Source: Komagataeibacter melaceti | GTDB taxonomy: Bacteria; Pseudomonadota; Alphaproteobacteria; Acetobacterales; Acetobacteraceae | Direction: 5' to 3' | DNA: 64,000 nt | Assembly (NCBI RefSeq): GCF_003403295.1 | Contig: NZ_QUWV01000045.1 | Span: 1-64,000 of the forward strand | In this document: in pieces, positions 53,757 through 64,000 of the stretch | How the letters are laid out: each line of letters opens with the position of its first letter | Position numbering within the stretch: the first letter of the stretch is position 1 | Translations under genes and position numbers: made by a program | Notes under the pieces: generated by a model | What the model saw: only the letters and a program-made list of their open reading frames with translations | What the model was told of the DNA's origin: nothing | The model's database searches: none

Positions 53757-54542
53757 ATGGAGGTGATCATCCTCGGCTGTGGCGGCTCGGCGGGCGTGCC
53801 CATGCTTGGTGGCCCTGATGGGGCGGGGGAGTGGGGGGAATGTGACCCGGCGGAACCACGCAACCGCCGCACGCGCTCATCCATCATCATAAATGACGGG
53901 CCGGGCCGGATGCTGCTGGTCGATACCGGGCCGGACCTGCGCGCCCAGCTTCTGGCGCAGCGGGTCAGTCGGGTGGATGCGGTGCTGTACACCCACGCCC
54001 ATGCCGACCATATCGCCGGTCTGGACGAACTGCGCGGGGTCAACCGCGTCATCAACGGGCCGCTGCCCGTCTATGGCACGGCGGAGGTGCTCGATGAGGT
54101 CAGGGTGCGGTTTGACTACGCCTTCCGCCCCTGGACACCGCCACGGATCATCCGCCCCATCCTTGAGGCTCATGCCGTCAGCCTGCCGGAGCGGCGGGTC
54201 ATGGCGGGGATGGAGGTTGACCTGTTCAGCCAGCAGCATGGCTGGACCGAAACGCTGGGCCTGCGGGTGGGACCCATGGCCTACTGTACCGATGTGGTGG
54301 AACTGGATGACGGCGCGCTCGATACGCTGCGCGGGGTCGATACGTGGCTGGTGGACTGCTTCCAGCGCGTGGAACATTCCTCCCACGGGTGGCTGGAGCG
54401 GGTGCTGTACTGGCGCGACATCATAAAGCCCCGCCGCACCGTGCTGACCCATATGGGGCCGGACATGGACTGGGGCTGGATGCAGGCCAACCTGCCTGAT
54501 GGGGTCGAGGCCGCGTATGACGGATTGCGCCTGTACGCCTGA
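53757..54542 (+). CDS. MBL-fold metallo-hydrolase (PhnP-like)
   Basis: The 261-residue protein is a metallo-beta-lactamase-fold hydrolase with GCGGSAGVPMLGG at the start, LLVDTGPDLR, the metal motif HAHADH (80-85), and later histidines in SQQHGWTETLG and LTHMGPDMDW. It resembles the PhnP phosphodiesterase group but no phosphonate genes are near. It is the last gene of the tmk-holB-metG-tatD series. The substrate is unknown, probably a phosphodiester. Confidence 0.88.
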   Translation: MEVIILGCGGSAGVPMLGGPDGAGEWGECDPAEPRNRRTRSSIIINDGPGRMLLVDTGPDLRAQLLAQRVSRVDAVLYTHAHADHIAGLDELRGVNRVINGPLPVYGTAEVLDEVRVRFDYAFRPWTPPRIIRPILEAHAVSLPERRVMAGMEVDLFSQQHGWTETLGLRVGPMAYCTDVVELDDGALDTLRGVDTWLVDCFQRVEHSSHGWLERVLYWRDIIKPRRTVLTHMGPDMDWGWMQANLPDGVEAAYDGLRLYA

Positions 54543-54682
54543 ACACGCGTCGCCTGACGCGGATAATTCCGACATATAAAATGCAAAGCATGCGCGTAAT
54601 GCTTGCCAGCGGCCCGTTCGCACCCTATGAGGGTGCGCCAACGGTCGGTGACCCGAGGCGCGGGGAAGCCGCCATCTGTTGA

Positions 54683-56200
<1,518 letters not shown>

Positions 56201-56237
56201 TCCTGCCGCCTTAATGACAGCAACGGTTCCATAATCC

Positions 56238-57533
56238 ATGACACCCAGCGCACGGCTTTCCGCCGCCATTGACCTGCTTGCCGCAATGGAGGCGACGCCG
56301 CAGCGTCCGGCCGATGCGCTGGCCAACGCCTTTTTCAGGGAGCGCCGCTATATCGGCGGCGGCGACCGCCGGGCCATCTCGGCGCGTGTCTGGCGCATCC
56401 TGCGCCACTGGCGGCGGCTGGAATGGTGGATCGGCCGTGCGGGCGTGGCGTTCACGCCGCGCATGCTGGTGCTGGCCATGATGGCGCTGGAACCGGATGG
56501 TAAGGAAAACCCCCAGACACTGTTTACGGGGGAACGTTACGCGCCCCTGAGCCTGACGGGGCCTGAACAGGCGCTGTACAACCAGCTCCGTGGCCAGTCG
56601 ATTACACATGCGGACATGCCGCGCGCCGTCAGGCTGGAGGTGCCGGACTGGCTGCTGCCCCGGCTGGAGCGCACGTTTGGCGATGCGCTGGAGGCGGAAC
56701 TCGCTGCCATGGAGGGCGAGGCCACGCTCGACCTGCGCGTCAACCTGCTCAAGGGTGATCGTGGCCGGGCGCGCGCGGCGCTGGAGGCTGAGGGCATCCA
56801 TGCCACGGACACCACCCTGTCCCCATGGGGCCTGCGTGTTGCGGGCCGCCAGCCCATTACATCCAGCACCGCGTTCCGTGAGGGGCTGGTCGAGATACAG
56901 GATGAAGGCAGCCAGCTTGTCGTGGCCGCCGTTGGCGCGCGGCCGGGCATGCGGGTGCTGGACTATTGCGCCGGTGCCGCGGGCAAGACGCTGGGCATGG
57001 CCATGACCATGGAAAATCGCGGCCATATCGTGGCCTGCGATGTCTCCGAACCGCGGCTGGAGGGGGCGGTGCGCCGCCTGCGCCGCGCCGGTGTGCATAA
57101 TGCCGAACGCCACCTGCTGGTCACGGGTGATCGCTGGGCGCGGCGGCGCGCGGGCAGCTTTGACCGCGTGCTGGTCGATGCGCCCTGCACGGGCACCGGC
57201 ACATGGCGGCGCAACCCCGATGCCCGCCTGCGCCTGCGTGAGCAGGACCTGCTGGAACTGACCGCGAAACAGGCGGACATCATGGACCGCGCCGCAACGC
57301 TGGTCCGGCCCGGCGGGCGGATGGTCTATGCCACCTGTTCCGTCCTGCGTGAGGAAAATTCGGACCAGATTGCCGCCTTCCTTGCGCGTAATCCCGATTT
57401 CTCGCTGGTTGCGCCGGATTCGGTGCATGATGACCTGCCACCGGGCCTGAGCACTGACGGACAGGTCAGCCTGACGCCTCGGCAACATCATACCGATGGT
57501 TTTTTTGCTGCCATCATGCAGCGCAAATCCTGA
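56238..57533 (+). CDS. RsmB-family rRNA (cytosine-C5) methyltransferase
   Basis: The protein is a SAM-dependent RNA m5C methyltransferase. The 431-residue sequence has an N-terminal NusB-like region (about 1-140), then a Rossmann domain with the SAM loop LDYCAGAAGKTL. DAPCTGTGTWRRNP carries Cys317 and YATCSVLREEN carries the catalytic Cys367. It fits RsmB/Sun, which methylates 16S rRNA C967 in E. coli; the exact target here is not proven. Confidence 0.9.
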   Translation: MTPSARLSAAIDLLAAMEATPQRPADALANAFFRERRYIGGGDRRAISARVWRILRHWRRLEWWIGRAGVAFTPRMLVLAMMALEPDGKENPQTLFTGERYAPLSLTGPEQALYNQLRGQSITHADMPRAVRLEVPDWLLPRLERTFGDALEAELAAMEGEATLDLRVNLLKGDRGRARAALEAEGIHATDTTLSPWGLRVAGRQPITSSTAFREGLVEIQDEGSQLVVAAVGARPGMRVLDYCAGAAGKTLGMAMTMENRGHIVACDVSEPRLEGAVRRLRRAGVHNAERHLLVTGDRWARRRAGSFDRVLVDAPCTGTGTWRRNPDARLRLREQDLLELTAKQADIMDRAATLVRPGGRMVYATCSVLREENSDQIAAFLARNPDFSLVAPDSVHDDLPPGLSTDGQVSLTPRQHHTDGFFAAIMQRKS

Positions 57534-57621
57534 TATAAAATATACGAAGGCCCCGATCGTGACGCATGCCCCTGGCTGAAAGCCGGCAGGGCGGCGGGGG
57601 CGTTTTGCAACAACGCGGGAC

Positions 57622-59475
57622 ATGGGCATGCAGGCCACAAACCTGGCGATCGGAATTCTGTGCGTACTGGGCGGTGGAATCGCCGCCCAGTGGGTGGCGT
57701 GGCGGTTCCAGCTTCCGGCCATCGTGCTGCTGTTCGCAATCGGGCTGTTTTACGGGCCGGGGGTGGGGCTTATCCACCCGGCGGCGGCGATCGGCCCTTA
57801 TTTCCATCCGCTCGTGTCCATGGCCGTGGCCTTTATCGTGTTCGAGGGCGGGCTTGCGCTTGACCTGCGCCAGTGGCGGCAGGCGGGGGAAGGGGTGCTG
57901 CGGCTGACAGCGGCGGCCCTGCCCATCAACTGGGTGCTGGGTTCGGTCGCGGCGCATTACGTCGGGCATCTGAGCTGGGGCACGGCATGGCTGTTCGGGG
58001 CGATTGTGGTCGTGACCGGGCCGACCGTGGTGCTGCCGCTGCTGCGCCATACCAAGCTGCAGCCACGGGTCGCGGCCTTCCTGCGGTGGGAAGCCATTGT
58101 CAACGATCCCATCGCCGCCATTCTGGCCACGCTGGTGCTGGAATGTCTGCTCATCAAGCCATCGTACAGTCCTGGCATGTCGCTTGCGGCGGTGGAAATC
58201 GGGCCGCACCTGCTGTTCGCCACCATGTTCGCGATTGGCTGCGGCATCTTTCCCGCCGTGCTGATCAAGTTCCTTTCATCACGCGACATGCTGCCTGAAA
58301 TCCTGCGTATTCCCATGATCCTGGCCTTCGCCATGGGGGTTGCGGCGGTGTGCAATCTGGTCATGCAGGGGGCGGGGCTGATGGCGGCCACGGTATTTGG
58401 CATGGCGCTGGCCAACCTGCATGTAACCGGCATGACGGAGCTGCAGCGCATCAAGGAATCCCTTGGCGTGATCGTGGTGTCATGCCTGTTCATACTGCTG
58501 ACGGCGGACCTGCAGCGCACGGTCCTGTCACAGCTTTCGCTGTCCATCATGGCGCTTACGTTTACGGTCATGTTCGTGGTGCGGCCGCTGGGCATTTTCC
58601 TGTCCACCATCGGCGCCCGGATGTCATGGCAGGAGCGGCTGTTCGTGGGCTGGATCGCGCCGCGCGGCATCGTGGCCGCCGCCGTGTCGGGGGTGATCGG
58701 CCTGCAGTTGCATGAGGCGGGCTACCCCGGCGCCAACCTGATCACGCCCGCCGTGTTTGCCCTGATCGCATCGACCATGATCCTGCACGGGTTTTCGCTC
58801 CGCCCGCTGGCGCGCGCACTGCGCCTGACGCTGTCCGATGAACCGGCGCTGGCCATAATGGGGGCCAATGCATGGTCCACCAACCTTGCCCGCGTGCTGC
58901 ATGAGCGTGGCATACCCGTGCTGCTGGTGGATACCTACGCCCCGGCGCTGGACAAGGCCGCGCGCTTTGGCGTGCCGGTGCTGAATGCGGAGCTGCTGTC
59001 GGTCGAGGGACAGGAAAGCCTTGAGGAACGTCCCGCCGACTACCTGATCGCCGCCACGCCGGACGCCATCTATAACGGGCTGGTCTGCGCGCGCATGGCG
59101 CCGGATCTGGGGCGGCAGCGCGTGTTCCAGGTCAGTCCGGGCGTGGCACGGCTGGACCTGTACCATGGGCTGAGCCGGGATTCGCGCGGCAAGGTGCTGG
59201 GGGAGCCGGGCTGGAATTTTTCCCTGATCGACTCCCTTTATGCCCGGGGCTGGCGCTTTGACAGCTTCATTGTGGAGGAGACCGAGGGCGAGGTCCGGAT
59301 GGAGGAAAAGGAGGGCATGCTGTTCATGACCATCCGCAAGGGCACCGCGATCTGGATTTTCTCCGCCGAGGACGTGATGCAGAACGAGCCTGCCGATGGC
59401 GACATCATCGTGATGTTCATGCCGCCCGCCCAGACGGCGGCCCAGCCTGCGGGCGAGGCCCCTATACCGGCCTGA
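57622..59475 (+). CDS. CPA1-family Na+(K+)/H+ antiporter with C-terminal RCK-like domain
   Basis: The 617-residue protein has about 12-13 membrane helices of the NhaP/CPA1 type, with the conserved VVTGPTVVLPLL and WEAIVNDPIAAI (Asp of the ion site). A C-terminal cytoplasmic part with a Rossmann-like TrkA-N segment follows (ALAIMGANAWSTNLARVL) and then a TrkA-C-like region. This layout suggests pH or cation homeostasis gated by a nucleotide. The ion is not readable. Its last 14 bases overlap the 3' end of the convergent L,D-transpeptidase gene. Confidence 0.9.
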   Translation: MGMQATNLAIGILCVLGGGIAAQWVAWRFQLPAIVLLFAIGLFYGPGVGLIHPAAAIGPYFHPLVSMAVAFIVFEGGLALDLRQWRQAGEGVLRLTAAALPINWVLGSVAAHYVGHLSWGTAWLFGAIVVVTGPTVVLPLLRHTKLQPRVAAFLRWEAIVNDPIAAILATLVLECLLIKPSYSPGMSLAAVEIGPHLLFATMFAIGCGIFPAVLIKFLSSRDMLPEILRIPMILAFAMGVAAVCNLVMQGAGLMAATVFGMALANLHVTGMTELQRIKESLGVIVVSCLFILLTADLQRTVLSQLSLSIMALTFTVMFVVRPLGIFLSTIGARMSWQERLFVGWIAPRGIVAAAVSGVIGLQLHEAGYPGANLITPAVFALIASTMILHGFSLRPLARALRLTLSDEPALAIMGANAWSTNLARVLHERGIPVLLVDTYAPALDKAARFGVPVLNAELLSVEGQESLEERPADYLIAATPDAIYNGLVCARMAPDLGRQRVFQVSPGVARLDLYHGLSRDSRGKVLGEPGWNFSLIDSLYARGWRFDSFIVEETEGEVRMEEKEGMLFMTIRKGTAIWIFSAEDVMQNEPADGDIIVMFMPPAQTAAQPAGEAPIPA

Positions 59476-59971
59476 CCTCGATTTCCGACAGGCCTGCGGC
59501 GAGGAGATCGCGCAGCGCAGGCTCGGCCATGGCGATGCACCCTTCCGTCGGCCTGCCACCTGCAGGTGGCAGGTGCATGAATATGGCGGACCCCGCGCCG
59601 GGCCGCACAGGGGCGTCATTATAGCCCAGTACGACGATAATGTCGTAAACGTGATCTTCCCGCCATAACCGCTCATGCCGCGCGGGATGGGGCAGGGTAA
59701 CGTACTGGTTATAGTCGCGATGGGTCGGATCGTCGCACCAGCCATCGGTCGGGCACAGGGGCTCTACAGGCAGATGACAAACTGGTGATGCAACGCGGTC
59801 CGCCCGGTAGAACACCCGCCGCAGGGGCAGAATACCGGCCGGGGTTGCATGATCTCCCTCGATTTTCGGGCTTTTGATGCCGCCCGCGCCGATAATGGCC
59901 GGAACGATTGTGCGCATGCAATGCAGTCGTGCATCCAGCCCTGTATTCGTTTGCAAAATTGCGCGTATCAT
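59462..59971 (-). CDS. Compact YkuD-family L,D-transpeptidase
   Basis: L,D-transpeptidases cross-link peptidoglycan or attach proteins to it through a catalytic Cys. The 169-residue protein is essentially one YkuD domain: GIKSPKIEGDHATPAG near the N-terminus, VLGYNDAP, and the active-site region with His133, then T-E-G-C with Cys145. The usual [S/T]HGC is TEGC here, so the His next to the catalytic Cys is Glu. No signal peptide is obvious; the N-terminus (MIRAILQTN) is only mildly hydrophobic. It may belong to the acetic-acid-bacterial enzymes that make L-Ala-mDAP (1,3) cross-links, which is inference. Confidence 0.8.
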   Translation of the reverse strand: MIRAILQTNTGLDARLHCMRTIVPAIIGAGGIKSPKIEGDHATPAGILPLRRVFYRADRVASPVCHLPVEPLCPTDGWCDDPTHRDYNQYVTLPHPARHERLWREDHVYDIIVVLGYNDAPVRPGAGSAIFMHLPPAGGRPTEGCIAMAEPALRDLLAAGLSEIEVRPV

Positions 59972-60123
59972 GAATTCCTCTGGGTTGGGCCGTATTTAAT
60001 GTTATCTCCGGCCCGATCTGGCTGCGTGCGGTGCCATGCCACGGGTTGTGGAACCGGACATGAACAGGCAAGACAGAGACTGGTCCGATAAGGGGCCGGG
60101 ATTAAAGTGATAAAGAGGGTTCG

Positions 60124-60843
60124 ATGGCAGGAGCACGTCCCATACTGATAGCGGACGACGATCAGACTTTACGTCAAATGCTCGTTGAACAGCTACAGGT
60201 TGATGGTGAATTTGAAGCGATCGAGGCCGGCTCCGTCGCCGAGGCCTGGGAGAAACTGCAAGCACCGGGCGCCCGGTTTGACGCGATCATTCTGGATGTT
60301 TCCCTGCCCGACGGCGACGGGCGCGATTTCTGCGCCGAACTGCGCCGCAAGGGCAAGCGGATTCCCATCATCATCCTGACCGGCTCCGATGAGGAAACGG
60401 ATGTGGTGCGGGGGCTGGACGCCGGGGCGAATGACTATGTCGCCAAGCCGTTCCGTATTGCGGAACTTCTGGCCCGCCTGCGTGCACAGATGCGCATTTT
60501 TGAAAACAGCGAGGACGCGGTCTTCGCGATCGGGCCGTATATCTTCCGCCCCTCCGCCAAGCTCCTGCAGGAGACGGCCAAGAACCGCCGCATCCGCCTG
60601 ACGGAGAAGGAAGCCGCCATCCTGAAGTTCCTGTACCGCGCCGGCACCCGTCCCGTGCCCCGCCAGGTGCTGCTGAACGAGGTATGGGGCTACAACGCCG
60701 CCGTCACCACCCATACGCTCGAGACGCATATCTACCGCCTGCGCCAGAAGATCGAACCCGATCCCACCAACGCCACCCTGCTGGTGACGGAAGGGGGCGG
60801 CTACCGTCTGGACCCGGAAGGCGGCAAGGCGCTTCCTGCCTGA
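60124..60843 (+). CDS. OmpR-family DNA-binding response regulator, orphan
   Basis: The 239-residue protein has a complete receiver domain (acidic Asp11/Asp12, phospho-acceptor Asp58, Thr86 and Lys108) and a C-terminal winged-helix domain (RLTEKEAAILKFLYRAG, ETHIYRLRQKIE, GGGYRL). AAAGAGGG lies before the ATG. No histidine kinase is adjacent, so the partner is encoded elsewhere. Neighbours give no clear regulon. A strong hairpin follows the stop. Confidence 0.93.
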   Translation: MAGARPILIADDDQTLRQMLVEQLQVDGEFEAIEAGSVAEAWEKLQAPGARFDAIILDVSLPDGDGRDFCAELRRKGKRIPIIILTGSDEETDVVRGLDAGANDYVAKPFRIAELLARLRAQMRIFENSEDAVFAIGPYIFRPSAKLLQETAKNRRIRLTEKEAAILKFLYRAGTRPVPRQVLLNEVWGYNAAVTTHTLETHIYRLRQKIEPDPTNATLLVTEGGGYRLDPEGGKALPA

Positions 60844-60871
60844 TCCTGACGGTTGACAGGCTGTTATCTGA

Positions 60872-60907
60872 CGGGCCGCCCGGTTGCTGGGCGGCCCGGT
60901 CTGTTTT
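60872..60907 (+). terminator. Terminator after the response regulator
   Basis: CGGGCCGCCC and GGGCGGCCCG form a perfect 10-bp stem with a seven-base loop, followed by GTCTGTTTT. It separates the regulator from the convergent xthA. Confidence 0.75.
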
Positions 60908-60919
60908 CAGGGCTGTGTT

Positions 60920-61714
60920 TTACACATCCAGATCGACAATGACCGGCACATGGTCGGATGGCTTGTCCCAGTCACGTGCATCCCTGAGCACTTCCATGCC
61001 GCGCAGGGCGGGCTGCAGGTCCGGCGTGATCCACACATGGTCCAGACGCCGCCCACGGTTGGACGCACGCCAGTCGCGGTTGCGATAGGACCACCACGTA
61101 TAGAGTTTCTCACTGGCGGGTACGAAGTGGCGCATGGCGTCAACGAAGCCGGTGTGCTGCCATTTCAGCAGGCCCTCGGTCTCCGGCGGGGTGTGGCTGA
61201 CGATTTTCAGGAGCTGCCGGTGGCTCCACACATCATGTTCCAGCGGGGCGATGTTCAGGTCGCCCACCAGCACCGTGCGCCGCATGTCCTGCGCGGAGAA
61301 CCAGTGGCGTGCCTCCTCGATGAAGGCGAGCTTATGCGCGAATTTGGGGTTTTCCACCGGGTCGGGAATATCACCGCCAGCAGGCACGTAGAAATCATGC
61401 ACATCAATCGCGGCCGCCCCGGTGCCGTGGCGCACGGCGATATGCCGGCAGTCACCGCGCTCACACCAGTCGGGTGTGTCTTCCAGCACGCTGACCGGCT
61501 GGCGGGACAGGATGGCGACCCCGTTATAGCCCTTCATGCCCCGGAACACGACGTGATCAAACCCCAGCGCGCGCACGTCTTCCATGGGAAACAGGGCGTC
61601 GGGCACCTTGGTTTCCTGCAGGCATATCATGTCGGGCGCCGTGTCCTGACAGAGCCGGGCGAGCAGGGGCATCCGCAGGCGGAGGGAATTGATATTCCAG
61701 GTGATGATACGCAT
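60920..61714 (-). CDS. xthA: Exodeoxyribonuclease III (AP endonuclease)
   Basis: XthA cuts at abasic sites and degrades 3' ends in base-excision repair. The 264-residue protein has MRIITWNINSLRLR, LCLQETK-like ICLQETKVPD with the catalytic Glu, DFYVPAGGD, VGDLNIAP, and the C-terminal RRLDHVWIT and SDHVPVIVDL. The ATG at 61714 is the family start; the 64 in-frame codons upstream read as non-coding. It is divergent from uvrC. Confidence 0.95.
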   Translation of the reverse strand: MRIITWNINSLRLRMPLLARLCQDTAPDMICLQETKVPDALFPMEDVRALGFDHVVFRGMKGYNGVAILSRQPVSVLEDTPDWCERGDCRHIAVRHGTGAAAIDVHDFYVPAGGDIPDPVENPKFAHKLAFIEEARHWFSAQDMRRTVLVGDLNIAPLEHDVWSHRQLLKIVSHTPPETEGLLKWQHTGFVDAMRHFVPASEKLYTWWSYRNRDWRASNRGRRLDHVWITPDLQPALRGMEVLRDARDWDKPSDHVPVIVDLDV

Positions 61715-62094
61715 ATCGGGTGCATTGCCGATCCGGCGCAGGCTGGCAAGGCCCTTTTTGCGCGGCTGCCGGGCCGGGTGGGACAAAAACAGGAACGAAT
61801 TGCGAAAGGCGTCTGATATTTCGTGTAAAAAGGAAACCGGACATCTGAAACACGTAAATGCCACAATTTGTCCACTTGTGGGGTTGACAGGGCCTGTTTT
61901 GCCCAATGTAGCGTGGCTTTTCCGTTTCAGTTCCTGCGCTTACCGATATAGTTATTTTAAATCAATAAGTTAGTATTAATGATGTTTTTTTGGGCAATCC
62001 AAGTCGAGGAAAGGAAAACCGCCATCCGCACGTTTTTTTCTGCTGCTGCTCCACAGACTTATCCACACCATCGGTGGATGAACGGCTACCATCC
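61715..62094. other. 380-bp noncoding divergent region between xthA and uvrC
   Basis: No gene is supported. The stretch holds a TTGACA at 61884-61889 (a weak TGTAGC lies 17 bp on), an AT-rich run at about 61940-61990, and a perfect DnaA-box-like TTATCCACA at 62059-62067. Reading frames crossing it have no coding character. Confidence 0.6.
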
Positions 62095-63981
62095 ATGACA
62101 ACCGCCATTTCAGCCCCCCCAACGCGCCCCGTGGGGGTGGAGGCGATTCATCACGCGCTCCAGACCATGCCGCAGTCCCCCGGTGTGTACCGCATGCTGG
62201 GGCCGAAGGGGGAGGTGCTGTATGTTGGCAAGGCGCTAAACCTGAAAAAGCGCGTGACCTCCTATACCCATGTCAGCCGCCTGACCGAACGCCTGCGCCG
62301 CATGGTGTCCGAAACCGGCAGCATGGAAATCGTCACCACACATACCGAGGCCGAAGCCCTGCTGCTGGAGGCCAACTACATCAAGCGCATGCAGCCGCGG
62401 TACAACATCCTGCTGCGTGATGATAAGAGTTATCCATGGATCATGCTGACGGACAAGCATGATTTTCCTCAGATCAGCAAACACCGGGGCAAGCCGGTCA
62501 AGGGCGCGTCCTACTGGGGGCCGTTTGCCTCCGCCTGGTCGGTCAACCAGACGCTCAACCTGCTCCAGCGCACCTTCCTGCTGCGCTCATGTTCCGACAG
62601 CGAGATGCAGGGCCGTGCGCGCCCGTGCCTGCTGCACCAGATCCACCGCTGCTCGGCCCCGTGCGCGGACCGGATCAGCCGCGAGGACTACGCTGCGCTG
62701 GCCGATCAGGCGCGCAGCTTCCTGGCGGGCAAGAACCCGCACATGCGCGAGCAGCTTGTCAGTGAGATGGAGGCCGCAGCCGAAGCACTGGAGTTCGAGC
62801 GCGCCGCCGCCATCCGTAACCGCATACGCGGGCTGTCGGCGCTGCAGCAGGATTCGAGCGTGGTCAATCCATCCTCGCTGGTGGATGCGGACATCATCGC
62901 CATCTGGCAGATCGCCGGGCAGTCCTGCATCCAGGTCTTTTTCATCCGCGCGGGGCGCAACAACGGCAACCGTGCCTTCTTTCCCAGCCATGCGCGTGAC
63001 GAGAACGCGCCCGATGTGCTCGCCGCCTTCATCGGCCAGTTCTACGATGACAAGCCGCCCCCGCCGCAGGTGCTGGTCAATCAGGACCTGCCCGAACATG
63101 ACGTGCTGGCATCGGCATTGAGCCTGCGCAGGGGGCGCAAGGTGGAGATCCTCCATCCCCAGCGGGGCGAAAAGCGCGGTGTAATCGACCATGCCGCAAT
63201 CAACGCGCGTGAGGCGCTGGAGCGCAGGCTGGCCGAAAGTGCGGGGCAGGCGCGGCTGCTGCAGGGGGTGGCCGACCTGTTCGGGCTGGACGCGCCGCCT
63301 GCGCGAATCGAAACCTACGATAACAGCCACATCATGGGCGCCAACGCCTATGGCGTGATGGTGGTGGCGGGGCCGGAAGGTTTCGAGAAACGGGCCTACC
63401 GCAAATTCTCCATCAAGGGGCCGGTCACGCCCGGCGATGACTTCGCCATGATGCGCGAGGTGCTGGAGCGCCGTTTCCGCCGCGCGCTGCGCGACCGTGA
63501 AGAAGGCAACCGCCCCGAGGACTGGCCCGACATCCTGCTGATTGATGGCGGGGCAGGGCAGTATTCCGCCGTCAGGGCGGTGCTGGATGATCTGGGCGTG
63601 ACCGGTGTGACGCTGGTGGCCATCGCCAAGGGTCCGGACCGTGATGCCGGGCGGGAATGGTTCCACACCGCTGACCGCCCGCCGTTCCAGCTTCCGCCGC
63701 GTGACCCGGTGCTGTATTACCTCCAGCGCCTGCGTGACGAGGCCCATCGCTTCGCCATCACCACGCACCGCGCCGGGCGGTCCAAAACGCTGGTGCGTTC
63801 GGAACTGGACGATATTCCCGGCGTTGGTCCGGCACGCAAGCGGGCGCTGCTCAACCACTTCGGCTCGGCGCGCAGCGTGCGGCAGGCGGGGCTGGGGGAA
63901 CTGGAAAGCGCGCCGGGAATCAACCGCGACATGGCGCGGACCATTTACGGGTATTTCCATCCCGACTGGACAGGAGAGTGA
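62095..63981 (+). CDS. uvrC: Excinuclease ABC subunit C
   Basis: UvrC makes the two incisions of nucleotide excision repair. The 628-residue protein has an N-terminal GIY-YIG domain ([24 protein letters not shown] in shortened form GVYRML then VLYVGK), a UVR helix near [16 protein letters not shown], an RNase-H-like nuclease core ([20 protein letters not shown]) and tandem helix-hairpin-helix ends ([20 protein letters not shown]). The chosen ATG at 62095 precedes a short Pro-rich tail. The sequence after its stop is too short to name the next gene. Confidence 0.96.
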   Translation: MTTAISAPPTRPVGVEAIHHALQTMPQSPGVYRMLGPKGEVLYVGKALNLKKRVTSYTHVSRLTERLRRMVSETGSMEIVTTHTEAEALLLEANYIKRMQPRYNILLRDDKSYPWIMLTDKHDFPQISKHRGKPVKGASYWGPFASAWSVNQTLNLLQRTFLLRSCSDSEMQGRARPCLLHQIHRCSAPCADRISREDYAALADQARSFLAGKNPHMREQLVSEMEAAAEALEFERAAAIRNRIRGLSALQQDSSVVNPSSLVDADIIAIWQIAGQSCIQVFFIRAGRNNGNRAFFPSHARDENAPDVLAAFIGQFYDDKPPPPQVLVNQDLPEHDVLASALSLRRGRKVEILHPQRGEKRGVIDHAAINAREALERRLAESAGQARLLQGVADLFGLDAPPARIETYDNSHIMGANAYGVMVVAGPEGFEKRAYRKFSIKGPVTPGDDFAMMREVLERRFRRALRDREEGNRPEDWPDILLIDGGAGQYSAVRAVLDDLGVTGVTLVAIAKGPDRDAGREWFHTADRPPFQLPPRDPVLYYLQRLRDEAHRFAITTHRAGRSKTLVRSELDDIPGVGPARKRALLNHFGSARSVRQAGLGELESAPGINRDMARTIYGYFHPDWTGE

Positions 63982-64000
63982 ACGGCTGTCATGCAGATGT

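Noticed and set aside
62059-62067. Chromosomal replication origin at the DnaA-box-like site
   Set aside because: Only one good box is present, with no cluster of boxes and no usual origin neighbours.
63991-64000. Start of a gene after uvrC (pgsA is common there)
   Set aside because: Only ten bases are visible, too few to support any call.

Overview
The window is high-GC chromosomal DNA of an alphaproteobacterium, most likely an acetic acid bacterium (Acetobacteraceae; Komagataeibacter/Gluconacetobacter-like). The grounds are the gene orders ppiD-trpE-trpG-trpD-trpC-moaC, pdhA-pdhB(lipoyl fusion)-pdhC-lpd-lipA-coq10 and tmk-holB-metG-tatD-MBL hydrolase, plus an AdhP-type alcohol dehydrogenase. 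The genus is an inference from gene content and protein style; I could not run a database search. About 68 protein genes and one tRNA can be supported. I see no rRNA, insertion sequence, prophage or CRISPR array.

Layout. 0-1.1 kb: secG (cut by the left edge) and tpiA on the minus strand. 1.3-8.0 kb: ppiD, trpEGDC and moaC, mostly with overlapping or near-abutting ends. 8.1-14.8 kb: the pyruvate dehydrogenase complex with lipA and a Coq10/RatA-type START protein. 15.1-18.7 kb, minus strand: terC-like, slt, pgpA, with pncC beyond. 19-26 kb: purB, a TANGO2-type protein, then purC-purS-[Rap1a/Tai-like secreted protein]-purQ-purL, then bolA and a monothiol glutaredoxin. 26.3-33.8 kb: housekeeping and envelope genes (YraN, cardiolipin synthase, an EEP-fold phosphodiesterase, an AI-2E exporter-type permease, mercaptopyruvate sulfurtransferase, cystathionine beta-lyase, zinc alcohol dehydrogenase). 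33.9-41.4 kb is the most accessory-looking part: several short charged or secreted proteins, a polytopic DUF6056-like protein, a sugar MFS transporter, a hemolysin III protein and a stand-alone DUF2075-type P-loop helicase. It ends in a 450-bp noncoding stretch with four tandem inverted repeats and an AT-rich promoter-like segment. 41.4-50 kb: HSL-type esterase, tRNA-Met, MscS channel, UppP, a solitary MlaD, an ATP-grasp/DedA pair, MltB and a D,D-carboxypeptidase, which together form a cell-envelope neighbourhood. 49.8-54.5 kb: tmk, holB, metG, tatD and an MBL hydrolase, nearly all with overlapping ends. 54.7-64 kb: guaB, an RsmB-family methyltransferase, a CPA1 antiporter, a compact YkuD L,D-transpeptidase, an orphan OmpR-family regulator, xthA and uvrC.

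How the genes work together. The trp, pdh and pur blocks are textbook pathway operons. pdhB and pdhC both carry lipoyl domains, and LipA, the enzyme that completes lipoate on them, is encoded immediately downstream. PurS, PurQ and the short PurL form the three-part FGAM synthase, but a secreted Rap1a/Tai-like gene is joined into the same operon by ATGA overlaps on both sides. This is the oddest arrangement in the window. Other points worth a second look are a 77-bp perfectly identical repeat shared by the pdhB and pdhC lipoyl domains, the ATP-grasp/DedA pair, the L,D-transpeptidase with an altered catalytic motif and no evident signal peptide, the stand-alone DUF2075 helicase, and the inverted-repeat cluster at 41.0-41.1 kb.
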